Positions 46,368 to 58,500 of a stretch of 64,000 nucleotides of DNA are shown in pieces. Made by a program: the position numbers and the translations under genes. The notes beneath the pieces are model-generated. The model had not been told where the DNA came from. It ran no database searches and was given only the letters and a program-made list of their open reading frames with translations. Positions within the stretch are counted from its first letter, which is position 1. Each line of letters opens with the position of its first letter. This DNA comes from Ampelocalamus luodianensis (taxonomy: Eukaryota > Streptophyta > Magnoliopsida > Poales > Poaceae), in assembly GCA_036346255.1 (NCBI GenBank), contig CM070627.1, forward strand, positions 34,866,143 through 34,930,142. Reading direction: 5' to 3'.

Positions 46368-49128
46368 TGTAACACCCGGGACCCACATTACCCTAGAATG
46401 CTACTAAACCACTCACTAGCCGAAATTTCAAGATAATTTATTCGGCAACAATTTCTAGACATGAAGCATTAGCGGAAGCATAAACAACTAAGGGAACAAA
46501 GATAACGGTAACAAGTTCAATAATTAAAACAACCTCTAGCAGATTAATCAAAGAAATAGCTCACAAGTCCATCATTATTAAATAAAATATTCACCCACGA
46601 ATAGCTAAGCATTTGACTAGAATTTCATCGACTTTATTACAGACATGAGTTGATGAACCAAGTGCATTATTGTGGTGCCGCTCTACCCAACCCATGAATG
46701 CTCAACAATCACCTGTAGGGGAAAAAACAAGGGTGAGATAAAAATCTCAACAAGCAAACATTTAATGTGCTATCCGGACTACAAACAAATAAACAACATC
46801 ATTACAAAGTATCCACATGTCCACATCCATAATGTGCATCCACATTCATTACAAGTTAATTAAACTACAAAGATATTAAGCATCAATATCCATTTCCCAT
46901 AATGATCACAATTATAGCCTCAACCATATTTACTACCATCAATAGTAAAATATTAGCAAATGAATCTTGATTAACTTCTTCATATTATTCACCACTACCA
47001 CTACCAATGACAATAAAGCATTAATAAGTTTTACCTCATAACTTTACTATTTCTCGCATCCACAATGCTATCAACAATTACCACAAGAGAGTAGAATCTC
47101 ATGCCACAATCACAACCACTACCATACCACAAGGGATGAACCCCAATCCACGACCATCGCCACTTTCCTCACACCACAAGTGACTCTCATGAGCCAATTC
47201 CACATTACAACTATAAAGTTGCAGTTGTTTGTAATATAACTTCACCACAATATCTTGCATAAGTATGCAAATGATCTTTCCACAATGTAATGCATATGTA
47301 TGCTATGCTCCACTGCACCTTTACCCAACAAGGTAAAAGTATGCATCGTGCTACGGCAATGCACGATGTTGTACTGTCTGATCGCGGCTATAAGCGCGAC
47401 ATCCACAATGCAAATGTCATGATATGTCATGAATGATATGATAATCATAAACCACAAGAATTTAACCACGAAGGTCAACAACATACTCATCATGAATATT
47501 TTCTCATAATCCACATGTGTCTCAATAAGCACAATACCATTGTGTCATAAGACCATTACCACATAACCCACACCCGATTCACCAAGATCAAAATCAATCG
47601 ATCTAAATGGAACTCTACCACATAGACCACAACATGATCATCATGAATATAACCACAAGGAATTATCAATATGTCCACTTTGAGTTTATTTTCATATTCC
47701 GCATTTGGCTCATTAAGCAAATTACCACATGACTACCAACAACTCTTCCAACGCATGGCAAAAATGAATATTAATTTGCTACCACGACCTCATTCATAAA
47801 ACATGCAACCATGGCATATAACTTCAAGTTATGAAAAACATGTATATTGCAAGTAGTAAGAATAACGAGTTAAACCGTAGCACAACCGCTACATTTACTT
47901 GCCTTCCACGATGCGACGCGTTAGCGGCAAAGGTGATACTCCTAAACACGAGGCTTCACCTCCTAAACAAGTAAAATAATTTCAATAAGGACATAATACA
48001 CCCAGCGCTACTAATCGGCGTTCTACACAGCTTCCCGGATGACTCAAATCGAGATTACAAAGCTGGCGAAAAACAATGTTTCTTGCCATATACCGCTTCG
48101 ACAGCAAGACGGTAATTGACATAACTCATGAACTGAAAGTCGAAAAGAGGTAAACCCAATTTCTGTAGATTCTTCTTAACTGACTAATCTACAATACTCT
48201 AGTTGACACGATAATCCAATTCGCCAATAAAATAGGCTAACCGTTGTTTGAACTTTCGATCTGAAACGCCTACACATTCGAACAACAATACTAAGATGAC
48301 CATAACTTTTAATAGGTAACTCGAATTGATCGTTCTTTATCAATATGAAAAGGTTATCGAATTATCTACAATAACCTAGTTGTGTGAACTTTCAGATTCT
48401 ACCAATTTCCCTTTCATATTTTAGGAAAAAATCCGATGATTATTCTCGTCGATTTCTAGCAGCAGATACTAAATCGACCATAACTTTTGACTCAGACCTC
48501 GGAATTGAGTGATCTTCATGGCTAATGAAAGATAACAACAGATCCCACATAACTCTAGGAGATGGAATCTTAAAATTCATCCTATAAATACATGAAATTA
48601 CCCACGCAAGGTACTGGACAGAATTGAATCTTCTGCAGCCAAACTTTTATCCAACAATTCTAATCGGTTTCGCATCTACTACGGATCAAACAGCGGGGAA
48701 GGCATCTCGTTACCCTTGAAGAGCCGCTAGAGCTTGCTGAACCAATCCCCACGCAAGTTCTTCTTCTCCTTTCTCCCTTTCTCTTCTTTCTTGGACGTTG
48801 CAACCCGGGCTCATCCTCCTTGTTGTTTCGGGTGGCAGCAGCAAGGGAGGAGAAGATGGCTGCCAAGAGGTGGAGGGGGTGTAGGTGGAGACGCAAGGGG
48901 AAGGGGAGGGGGTGCTTGTGGCGGCCACAAGGGGGAGAAGGGGAAGGGATGGGGCTGCCCTAGGGTTAGGAGGAGGTGTGGGGCGCATGGGCTTGGGCCT
49001 GGTGCGCCCCCCCCCCTCTTGGGCCACTCATGACCGGCCACCAGGCTGGTTTAGCCTGGCCTAAAACCCTAGGTTTTGAATTTTTTTTCCCAAAAAAATT
49101 CTCTCTAAACTATAATCGGGGTATTACA
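46368..49128 (-). repeat. 5' LTR of the reverse gypsy element
   Basis: 2761 bp with TG...CA ends (minus-strand TGTAATACCCCGATTATAG to GGGTGTTACA). The 48805-49060 part is GC-rich and purine/pyrimidine skewed, giving long chance frames on both strands. Confidence 0.88.
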
Positions 49129-49133
49129 CATAC

Positions 49134-50810
49134 CTGCTCCTGCTTCTGTAGTGCATACAGTCCCGCCTGTGGGTGCTCTCCCTGATGGTGCAGTTCCGAT
49201 CCCGCCAGTGAACAACTCCCACACTATGGTCACTCGCGGCAAGCACGGGTTTCGACAGCTAGTTAATCGGTTTACCTTTCATGCTGATACATTGTCGCCA
49301 ATCCCGAAGACCATAGGTCTGCCCTGGCCGATCCAAATTGGCGGTGTGCCATGGAAGCTGAGCATGCTGCTTTGCTTGCCAATAACACATGGGATCTTGT
49401 TCCACGACCTCCCAAGGCGAATGTTGTCACTGGCAAATGGATTTTTCGGCATAAGTTTACTGCTGATGGCACTCTTGAAAGATACAAAGGTCGATGGGTT
49501 CTTCGTGGTTTCACTCAGCGTTCTGGGATTGATTATGATGAGACCTTCAGTCCGGTTGTCATCTTTGGCGGCCGTGCGCCTGATACTCTCTGGCTCTCTC
49601 CAAGGACTGGCCTATTCATCAGCTGGATGTCAAAAATGCATTTCTTCATGGCACTCTATCTGAGACGGTTTATTGCACCCAGCCAACGGGCTTCTTGGAT
49701 TCTTCCTGCTCTGAATTTGTCTATCGCCTGAACAAGTCTCTCTATGGACTTAAACAGGCGCCACGTGCTTGGTACAGTCGCTTCGCCTCATATTTGTTGT
49801 CCCTTGGGTTTGTGGAGGCCAAGTCAAACAGGTCGCTGTTTATCTATCACCGTGGTGCTGATACTGTTTACTTGCTTCTTTATGTTGATGATATCGTCCT
49901 GACAGCATCCTCTGTGCCTTTTCTCCACCGGACGATTGCCGCCCTCTAACGAGAATTTTCCATGAAAGATCTCGGTACACTTCATCATTTTTTTGGTATC
50001 TCTGTTCAGCGTAGTTCGAGTGGCCTCTTCTTCTCTCAACGACGGTATACTTTAGATATTCTGGAGCGTGCCGGGATGTCAGACTTCAAACCTTGTAGTA
50101 CGCCTGTTGACACTCATCCCAAAGTGTCTGCCTCTACTAGCTCCCAAGTGAGCAATGCTACTCAGTATCGGAGTCTTGTCGAAGCTCTACAATACCTGAC
50201 CTTCACAAGACCAGATATCTCCTATGCCGTCCAACAGATTTGCCTTCACATGCACGACCCTCGGGAGCCTCATCTAACGGCGGTCAAACGGATCCTTCGG
50301 TATCTACGTGGCACCCTTGATTATGGTCTGCAGCTTCATCGGTCACAGTCTTTAGACCTCGTGGTTTATTCTGATGCTGATTGGGCAGGATATCCAGATA
50401 CGCGCAAGTCCACATTGGGCTAAGTTGTTTTCCTTGGTGATAATCTTGTCTCCTGGTCGTCCAAGCGTCAGAATACTGTGTCTCGCTCCAGTGCTGAGGC
50501 TGAGTACAAGGCGATCGCCAACGCCGTCGCGGAGGCTTGCTGGCTCCGTCAATTGCTCCATGAACTCCGCAGCCCTCTTCGTCGTGCCACTGTGGTTTAC
50601 TGCGATAATGTGAGTGTTGTCTATTTATCGACGAACCCGGTGCAGCATCAGCGCACCAAATACGTCGAGATTTCGTCCGGGAGTGTGTGGCCTTGGGGGA
50701 TGTTCACATTCTTCACATCCCGACGACATCACAGTACGCCAACATCTTCACCAAGGGGCTGCCGACTTCCATCTTCATCGAGTTTAGGTCCAGTCTGAAT
50801 ATCTGCCTTG
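49134..50810 (+). pseudogene. Copia reverse transcriptase and RNase H
   Basis: Continues the copia pol after the nested element. The RT region has NNTWDLVPRP, VTGKWIFRHKF, YKGRWVLRGFTQ, DETFSPVV (49500-49560), LNKSLYGLKQAPRAWY (about 49730-49775) and the active-site YVDD at 49881-49892. It continues with MKDLGTLHHFFGI, LEALQYLTFTRPDISYAV-like sequence and LRYLRGTL. RNase H shows YSDADWAG (about 50368) and SSAEAEYKAI (50484), then DNVSVVYLSTNPV. It is broken by frameshifts near 49560 and 49690 and by stops at 49947 and 50421. The YVDD site itself is intact. Confidence 0.9.
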
Positions 50811-50833
50811 GCGACGTTCTGACTGCGGGAGCG

Positions 50834-51046
50834 TGTTAGACAGGATTTCTTTCCTAGATCAACGCTGGACCTTTCTTCTCCCATGCACGGCTGATGCCTC
50901 AGCTTCCTGCATGAATGACGCCTTCTCTTCCGAGGGATCACACGTTCACATGATCACGCGTTCACATGATAGCTGTAATCTATATATGTGTAACTCATGT
51001 ACTCTATTTTTCATAATCAAAGATAGTGTAACTTTCCTCACTCACA
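50834..51046 (+). repeat. 3' LTR of the copia element
   Basis: 213 bp, TGTTAGACAGG to CTCACA, paired with 37259-37487 and followed by TSD GAAAT. Preceded by a short purine tract (GCGGGAGCG). Confidence 0.93.
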
Positions 51047-51051
51047 GAAAT

Positions 51052-51570
51052 CTCCATGAGGAAACAGCGAAACGTCTTGTAGTAGAAAAGTTTTATAGCT
51101 GCAAGCAATTAAACTTAAGAAGGTTCTCCTTAATAACTGCATTTGCATCAAGGAAGGCACCAGCTAGCAAATGCTGGAATTAATGTTGCAACATATCATT
51201 TGGATCACTAGTCTTGGCTGGTCCTTTTCTTTTACCCTTGATTGCAAGTAGCCAAAATAATGCTAGTTCCTAATTTGCTTGTAGGACAAAGCAAGGAGGA
51301 ACTAGTGATAGGTTTGTCCTACATCTAAACCGCAAGTTTCCTTTGGAATAAACAAACATAAAGGCTGTTCTTGGGAGAGGTAGCCAACCAAGCTATGATT
51401 GTTAGTGGCATCCAACGCACACACAACAAGATGTCCTGGGATTGCTTTCATGAGCATTAGAAGAGTGGAGAAGCATAGTTTTCTTATGCTATTGGCTAGA
51501 AGAGCTCAAGGCAGCAGTTTCAGTTGTCACATAAGTATTCTTTGGTTCTTTTTCTTCAAAGCTATGCGTT
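51052..51570. other. Intergenic, no gene recognised
   Basis: The sequence continues from the right side of the copia target site. It may be internal sequence of the minus-strand copia remnant whose LTR is at 51592-52081. I see no pol motif in any frame. Confidence 0.4.
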
Positions 51571-51591
51571 ATACTCTGATACCTCTTCTTA

Positions 51592-52081
51592 TGCGCAGCA
51601 GTCTCAGATCAGAGTTTGTAAAAAACGACACGAGCGTGCACGGAGTCAAGAACGAAGTAGATGAATATCGTAGAGAGAACCAAATAACAACGACAAAATA
51701 ATCATGATGAGAAAAAGATTTGGCGAAGCCGGCCGCAAGCTCTTTAAGCACAACCTGTAAAAAGTATAAGACATTGTCGCTCTCTCACAACCCTCTCGAA
51801 CTTTTTAGGACTCTCGGATCTTTGCCCTATACAAGAATCTAGTACTAAAGAATAATCTAGCATCTAAACCTCTCGTGTACCTTTTGCTTTGGATGAGTTG
51901 GATTGTGACTTGTATTCTTCATGACCACCCCTCATGGATTTATATAATGCCCCCTAATTCTCCTCCAAAAGAAAGTAACAATCCTAATCTTATTAGGATT
52001 CTAATAGAAATCTTTGTAATACGCTTCTTCAAATCCTAGTTGATTAAGATATCAGTCACCCATACTTAACACTACGTGACA
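51592..52081 (-). repeat. Probable copia-type LTR remnant
   Basis: On the minus strand this 490-bp stretch starts TGTCACGTAGTG and ends TGCGCA, with a TATA box (CATTATATAAATCC) in the middle. It is followed after eight bases by GGTATCAGAGT (51573-51583), close to the plant primer-binding site. This is the layout of a 5' LTR on the minus strand. No partner LTR was found, and internal sequence cannot be recognised beyond about 51570. Confidence 0.5.
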
Positions 52082-53299
52082 CTCATCAGATCAGTTGGTG
52101 AGACAAAAACAATTCCAGCAACAATGACACGAATTAGTTAATCGTTATGTTCAGATGAAGTAACTGAAGAAAACAGTTGACTAATATATTGTTTAACAAA
52201 TGTGCTTCCATGCTGCCCCCAATAAAAAAAAAGCAGTTCTAAAATATTACTACAGTTATGGTCAGATGACTTGTCGACACGACAGCTGTTTCATTTCATC
52301 GTATGTTTCGATCTAATCATAACTTAAAACTGTTTGTACTCAACTTTTTGTTTATGAATGGTCGGTCATGTTCTGGTCGGCTCCAAAAATTTAGGTCGCC
52401 TGGACTAACGGCAATGCATGAGTAATCTACTTGTATGCTGCATCATGAAGGGAATTTATAAGAAAAACACCGTGATTAAAATATCTACAGACAGCTCAAG
52501 TAGTTGACTTGCGATAAATTAACAGGTTTATGCTGTCGCTTACTGGAGCTAGTTTACAAGACCGATGATAGGAAGACTGAAAACTTAATTCCTCGGATCA
52601 TGGGGAAAAAATCTGCTTCCTTTGCTGGCTCATTCTGATTCCACCAGCTCTTTCTCTATGATGCAACCTGTAGAGCATTTTTTTTTTCAAAGGTGAGATG
52701 TCTACCGTTCACCTTGTACACATAAAAAATCTTAATCCGCGAGGATTTTCAACTCTTAGTGGCGCCCACAACACTTTGAGTAAGTTACCACTTCGTTATC
52801 AAAATTTCCTCAGTGGAATAATCGTCATATCGTGTGCGTATTTCAGACATTTTTAACTGAAGAAAACCTGATGGATTTATGCAATTCTGACTTTAATTTG
52901 TTTAGATGGGCCGGCACAATGGACAAACAGAGCATCTGTTCTGATCTACAGAATGACCTCACAAGTGAAGCTGGAGTGAAGGGCTGCTGCTCTTTGTACT
53001 GAAAAATGAGGCCAAATCAAAACATGATCATCTGTGGACCGACTGACTACGCTTCCACACGCTATACGTATACGTGGATCATCTCTTGCCCGTTTAGGCG
53101 TACGCGGAGTGCATAAGGTCAATCACACGTATGATTGTTCATCAATCCGTCCGTCTGAATCAGAGGAAGGGAGAAAAGAACGAAATGCTTCGCAAGGCTG
53201 CTCTCCGCATGTTGCGTCAGGCTAGATCGCCTCTTTCCTTATCTTCTCGAGACGGCGCTTGTCTAGTCGACTCTAGTTACTAGCTACAAGATCGACCAT
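52082..53299. other. Intergenic, no gene recognised
   Basis: About 1.2 kb of AT-rich sequence with a T-run near 52680. I see no ORF with family motifs, no tRNA-like structure and no clear transposon ends. Confidence 0.5.
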
Positions 53300-53524
53300 T
53301 GTAAAAATAGATTGTATATGGGAGAGAACAACTTAGCAGATTGCGCAATCAATCAGATTAGCGCGGCATTGCTTTATATAGTCTGTTTCGGATATGCTAC
53401 AGTACCGGTTTCAGAGAAACCTGATTACAAAGGAGTTACAACAGATACGATCTGTAATTGATTACAACGACTAACTAATTTGAGTTAGAGGTAATATATG
53501 CGTATTAAATTAAATACTTTAACA
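53300..53524 (-). mobile_element. 225-bp solo LTR, TSD ACCAT
   Basis: On the minus strand it starts TGTTAAAGTATT and ends TTTTTACA, flanked by ACCAT at 53295-53299 and 53525-53529. A TATA box (ACTATATAAAGC on the minus strand, near 53383-53394) sits inside it. The size suits a copia-type LTR. No primer-binding site or internal region adjoins it, so it is a solo LTR. Confidence 0.82.
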
Positions 53525-53561
53525 ACCATGACGACACATAACTGCCGATCTAGTCTAGTTT

Positions 53562-53952
53562 CTAGACGGAGAATGCGTCTGACATGCTTATCTTATCCTG
53601 CATCTGCATGCCTGCTTCACAAGTGCGGTAACTGAAGTGCGTTACATCAGCCTCGCAGCCCACAGGAGTGGCCAAAGCGAAGCAGCCATACGGCATGAGA
53701 TCAGAGCGTCGGATGCTGCAATGCCGGTTGTCCAGTGGCATCGGGATGCTGCTCGCTCCCTTGACCTTCGCGACGAGCAATCAAGGTAGGATTCAAGAAC
53801 GTGCGGGAAAGCGTACTGGATACTGCAAGGACGAGAGATCCGAGACGCCCGTCAGGTCGTAAAGAATTGGCAGGGGCTGCTGAGATTGGGCCGGCTGGCC
53901 GACCATTCTCTGCTGTTGCTGCGAACGTCGTCCTGTCATTTACTGTCGACAT
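53562..53952 (-). pseudogene. Unidentified broken ORF
   Basis: I do not recognise this. The minus strand has an ATG at 53952 opening 83 codons (MSTVNDRTTFAATAENG...) that stop at 53701. A second frame, without an ATG of its own, runs from about 53780 to 53562 (SSIPMPLDNRHCSI, DLMPYGCFALATPV, FSYRTCEAGMQMQD). Composition and codon use in both look gene-like, and one frameshift near 53780 would join them. The solo LTR at 53300-53524 lies just downstream. It could be a gene fragment or chance. Confidence 0.3.
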
Positions 53953-53994
53953 GTTATGACACCATGCCCTCGGTGCTGGCTACCAAATAAGCCA

Positions 53995-54319
53995 TGTAGT
54001 CTGGGTTCAAACGGAGCGGATAATTTCTGTCCAACCGATCGACTGAAGACATGCGGAACGAATACAAAAGAGATAAATGAGTATCCGATACTATCTGTGT
54101 CCGACTCTGACTCTGAGGAAAAAATGTGTTATATGATACCGGATGAGTGATATCCGTCCGTATGTCAGTTGGTACGAGAAAAGTATGTTGTGACTTCACT
54201 TGAAAATATGATAACACATAGGTGGTTTGCTGTATCTGAGTAGGCAGAGGATACTAAGTATTTTTTCCTTCGACATACTAACGATTAATTTCTCCGTGTT
54301 CATTCTGATTGCACTCCTA
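53995..54319. mobile_element. Ds-like hAT remnant, copy 1
   Basis: Right end CTGATTGCACTCCTA, left end degenerate (GGTTCAAACGGAGCGGATAAT). Internal blocks GTCCGACTCTGACTCTGAGGA and GATATCCGTCCGTATG are shared with copy 2. No TSD was found. The left boundary is approximate. Confidence 0.5.
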
Positions 54320-54336
54320 TTGTCCAATATCCTGTG

Positions 54337-54521
54337 CAGAGGTGCAAACAAAGCGGATAATTTTCGTTTGATTGACCGACCGAAGGCTCACAGAGCGAAT
54401 ACGAAATGGTGAAATAGGTATCCGACATTATCTGTGTTCGACTCCGACTCTGAGGAAAAAAATACGGAATATAATACATAATAAGCGATATCCGTCCGTA
54501 TCCACTCCGATTGCACTCCTA
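54337..54521. mobile_element. Ds-like hAT remnant, copy 2 (185 bp)
   Basis: The left end CAGAGGTGCAAAC and right end TTGCACTCCTA form imperfect inverted repeats (about 15 of 21 positions). The C at one end and A at the other are as in Ac/Ds elements. It shares internal blocks with copy 1, 17 bp upstream. The flanking 8 bp do not match, so no TSD is supported. The element is too short to encode a transposase. Confidence 0.55.
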
Positions 54522-55046
54522 ATATAGGTTGTAGCCAACTAGGGCAAACACCATGCTAGTGGTTCTCTCCTTTTTTAAAACATAGAGCACGCGCACTACA
54601 CTACTACACACGCTAGAAATTTTACGGATGCCCCAGTACCTTACGAAACGCGAGCAGTGGTTCTCAAAATGGTTTGTCAACCTTATTCATGTCCTTGAAC
54701 ATGAGTATTATAGTTTGGCAGAGACAGTTAATTTAATATTGTCACTTAGGTTTGTCTGTAAGCTCAACGTCGAAATTGGACGAGGCTCGTAAACTTGCCT
54801 GATTGTTTCACTTATTCGTGCCAAATCAGTGCTAGCGAAGCTTGCTATTCTCATGTTCTTACGAACTGAACTGTTTGTTGTGAACTTCTCGCGTTTCAAA
54901 TCGGACCTATCTTTGAAAAGAGGCAAGTGAAATACTTTGCTCTTTTAAAAAAGCCGGACGTATAATTTGTAGCAAACCCCCAAGATGTCCCTCAAAATTA
55001 TTCCGCAAATTTTGAAACAAAAAAAAAACGCAGCCTGTTTGTTTGA
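54522..55046. other. Intergenic, no feature recognised
   Basis: AT-rich sequence upstream of the DUF1475 gene promoter. I see no gene or repeat end here. Confidence 0.5.
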
Positions 55047-55116
55047 TGGGCCCCAAGCCCACTAACACACCATTTTTCTCAGTGCAACCCAATTAATTGT
55101 GGGCTGCTAATGGGCC
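55047..55116 (+). promoter_or_regulatory. Cluster of TGGGCC/TGGGCT (site II) motifs
   Basis: Four TGGGCY motifs in 70 bp: 55047-55052, 55056-55061 (minus), 55100-55105 and 55111-55116. They lie about 390-450 bp before the ATG at 55503. Clusters of these motifs are common in promoters of broadly expressed plant genes. The transcription start is not visible; the GC-rich 55120-55500 stretch is probably 5' UTR or proximal promoter. Confidence 0.45.
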
Positions 55117-55502
55117 AAACCGTCAATTTGGGGCTCGAATCCGGCCGTCGCCGGCTCGGATGCTTGTTCGGGGAACCCGTCTTCTACCCGCGCGCACGTC
55201 TCGATCGATACCCTCACCGACATCGCCGGAATCCGGCGGCGCAGCCGGCGACCACCTCCCCTTCCCTCGCGACCCTGTTTTCAAATGCTACCGCCACGCC
55301 CTCCCAAGTCGCAAACGGCGGCGGCGTGTACGGTCTACGTGGCCTCGCCCCCACCTCCGCTTCCTCCACCACCACGTGTCCACTTCCCATCCACGCTACT
55401 CCCACCCTGACAATTCCACCTATACTATTTACTTTGCTTCGCCACAAGTTTTCCCCCCACATTTGCGTGCTTTTCGTCTCGCGGTAAGCTCGTAGCGCGA
55501 CC

Positions 55503-58500
55503 ATGGCGGTGTCAGGAACCCTAGTCGTGTACAGGGTGGTGTTCGCTGCGCTGGGCGTGCTCATGGTGGGCACCCTGGTGTACACCTGCATCACCGACGG
55601 CTCGCCGTTTCGCCCCGAGCTGCTCACGCCGTGAGTATTACTAACCTTTGCCCTCTATGGAAGAGGATTAGATGCCAATTACTGCGGTGATTTTTTGTAA
55701 TCTTGCATGTTTATGGTGTTTTTCCTTGCGGATTGGTTTGAAACTATTGAGATTTTATGAATTGGATGTTTGTATGTTCAAGTAACCATTTTGATTGAGG
55801 CTTGTGGATTTTAGTATAGGTGTAACATGCCTTGCTAAGGATTAGCAAATGCTAGGAGTCACTCGTATTATCTTGAGTATTCATCCAATTTTTTTGGTGC
55901 TAACCTGCATAGTGGTGGAGTTTACCTTTTATCATGGCCAAATGCTAGAGATGTGATGTACTAGCACGGTAGCACTTGCAGAGTAGATATATTCAATTAT
56001 GAAGTACAATTTGTTCGTTGAAGTTTAGTTACTATTAGAGTTTATGTACATTCTTACACAACAAATGCAGGAATTTGCTTTCTTTTATGACTTACAAGCC
56101 TGCAGCTGTAGAATGTTGCTTATATCTGGATTGGCCTGTGTTTATCTTGGATTATTAAGGTGGTGTTAGCTATACTATAGCATGAAAACTTAGGCTTGCT
56201 CAACATTGCTGCAGGAAGTATAGTAGCTCCTGAGACATGCTACTTTTGAAATTCAGTGCTCAATTATGCTGTAGGTAGTACAGTTTTTTCATGAGAGAAT
56301 TGGTACTTTCTTAACCAGTGAAAGATGTGTTGCATCAGAGTAGGCAGATCATAGCTATTGTCCAAGCAGCTTACATGTTTTCAGATGACCTTCAGGTGGA
56401 AGTTGTAATTCTTATATGTGTGTAGGTGGATGGTGGCAACACTGGCTGATTTTTATGTGAATGTGGTTGCGATCTCGGTAATTCATTATCTTTTGTACTG
56501 TACTTCTACTTCCTCATCACTAAGCAGTCGCTTTGTTAACATGTTTTGAATAGAAAACTTGTGATTTTTAGCATATTTGGAAAGGAAAGTGTTTTCTGTA
56601 GTGTGAAGTGAAAGTGGCAACTAATCTATTTGTTCTGTGAAAACACTGCCCACAACATGCTTCCATGCACTGTACAAGAGTGGACTATATAGCTACCAGT
56701 ATTTTCCCCCTATTTTTGAATAAATTCAACTATCGAAAAAATATATTACGCAGTTGATAAGATTCTTGGTCTTCTTGGTGTCAGACTTGTATTTTTTCAT
56801 ACATAATTTCCTTCTATCAATTTATTGTCTTTTCCTCTTCATCTGTAATGGAATTCATTGAATTTCTAAAATTTGATGCCATATGTCTTAACTGCATTAG
56901 CTCTTTTTTGGTTGAAGCAGTAATGCTTGTACACGGGTTGCATCTCAGAGATGAGAATCAAATAATTGTGTACAGGATATAAATAATATAAGATAAAATA
57001 AAAAACATACATGTAACAATTTCTGGTTCATGTATGGAGATCCAATTTTAGAACATTGTTTCCATCTTGACTTGAGCTAGAGGTGTTTCTTTCTTTTATG
57101 GTGTTTCAGACTTGGGTTGTCTACAAGGAAGTAAATTGGATTAGTTCTGTCTTCTGGGTTGTTCTGTTGTTTTGTTTTGGCAGGTACTTGATTCCTTCTT
57201 GCTAATATTCTATGTTTGAATGAAGTTGTTCTATTCCAATAGATGCGACATGCGATCAACCTTTTTTTCTTTTATTTTTTCAGTGCTGCTACATGTGCTT
57301 ATATTGTTAAGAAGCTTTTTGAAATAACAACTTCAGGGCCTTCCCAAGATCCACTTGATCTTTTATTGCTCAGGTATAGAATCAAATCCTTCCCATCGTA
57401 TGCAGGATATTAATTGATTTGAGTCGACTATTTTCTCGACAGCATAACTGAGGCTTTAGTAACTGCACCTCTGAAAAGAAGTGTCATTCTTATTTCATTA
57501 ATATTTTTTCTTAGTGAGCTTTCATGATTAGCCTTAATGGTAATCCTTCACCTCATTAATTGTTGATACTTGTTCTGTTCATTATGCTTGCATCAATTAG
57601 TTATTATGCCAATACAATTCACAATGCACTGGGATTGATAAATTCTGAGCTCTTGGTACTAACTTATTCTGAACTTTTAGTTCCTTGCGGTTGCACATTG
57701 AGAAATATAGTAATAAGTTATGTAAAGAAGAGGGCTTTGCCAACATTAAATAAGTACTTACGTGTTGTTTTAACAAAATGATAATTTAAAGTCGCCTTGA
57801 ATCTTTATGATACAATGCCAATAAGATGCTAGCATGCTACAGTTAGCAATCACTTTTCACTCAATATGCTTCCTAGGGGGGTGGACCATGGAGATGATTA
57901 CACTATGGCACATGAAGATGAAGTGAAAAGAAACAAATTTAATTTTTTTTCCCTACTGATACTGAAAACTGAAATGAATTTGGCATGTTTCTCTCTCTTG
58001 AGGATTCTCATTGGACTAATAAGCAGCTTACATTGCTTATGGTATGGTCTCCTTTAAACTGTTTAGGGACTGGTGAAATATATTATCATGCCGATTTCTA
58101 CACCTGCAACAATAAAAATTTTGCTGTGTAAATTTTTTTGTGGTTGCATGATCCCACATATCGAATAACATACTGAAGAAGCATATCTATTGCTCTCATT
58201 CCTTAGTGCCACACTGCATACTTGACTGCAGCCATGGTGACCTTGTTGTATTACATTTCAAATGTCCAAGGAATGTTATTTTGCATACATCAATTGTTAG
58301 TTGCATCTTCTATAATTTATATTGATGTTAATTTGTCCTGAGGTGTATCTCAATTTCTTTCAGGCAAGATAATCTATCCCAAAGAAAGTGCTCTTTTGTC
58401 ATAGTTGGGAGAATTATTTTCAGCATTTTGGGGGTACTCATGGCTGCAGTCGTCATATATACTGTCGTCACAGATGGACTACCTTTTAGGAAGGATTTGT

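Larger units (their letters stand above)
40532..49128 (-). mobile_element. Non-coding gypsy-type element in reverse orientation, TSD CATAC
   Basis: Inserted in the copia element with TSD CATAC at 40527-40531 and 49129-49133. On the minus strand it starts TGTAATACCCCG and ends GGTGTTACA, as the other gypsy LTRs here do. The complete LTR is 46368-49128; the other LTR copy is 40532-42981. A primer-binding site (minus-strand GTTGGTATCGAGCGGGC, 46351-46367) adjoins the complete LTR and fixes the orientation. The internal region (about 3.4 kb) has no recognisable gag or pol. Blocks such as GCTGCCAGAAATCTG tie its LTR to that of gypsy copy 1. Confidence 0.9.
37259..51046 (+). mobile_element. Ty1/copia retrotransposon interrupted by a gypsy element, TSD GAAAT
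   Basis: LTRs 37259-37487 and 50834-51046 (TGTTAG...CTCACA) with TSD GAAAT at 37254-37258 and 51047-51051. Without the nested insertion (40532-49128 plus TSD) it is about 5.2 kb, normal for copia. The domain order gag, protease, integrase, RT, RNase H is that of Ty1/copia. Every coding part is broken, so it is not autonomous. Confidence 0.95.

Noticed and set aside
48660..49041. Proline-rich and glycine-rich ORFs
   Set aside because: GC-rich U3 part of the reverse gypsy LTR; frames occur on both strands.
51399..51701. 100-codon plus-strand ORF
   Set aside because: No family motif; it overlaps a likely minus-strand copia LTR and primer-binding site.
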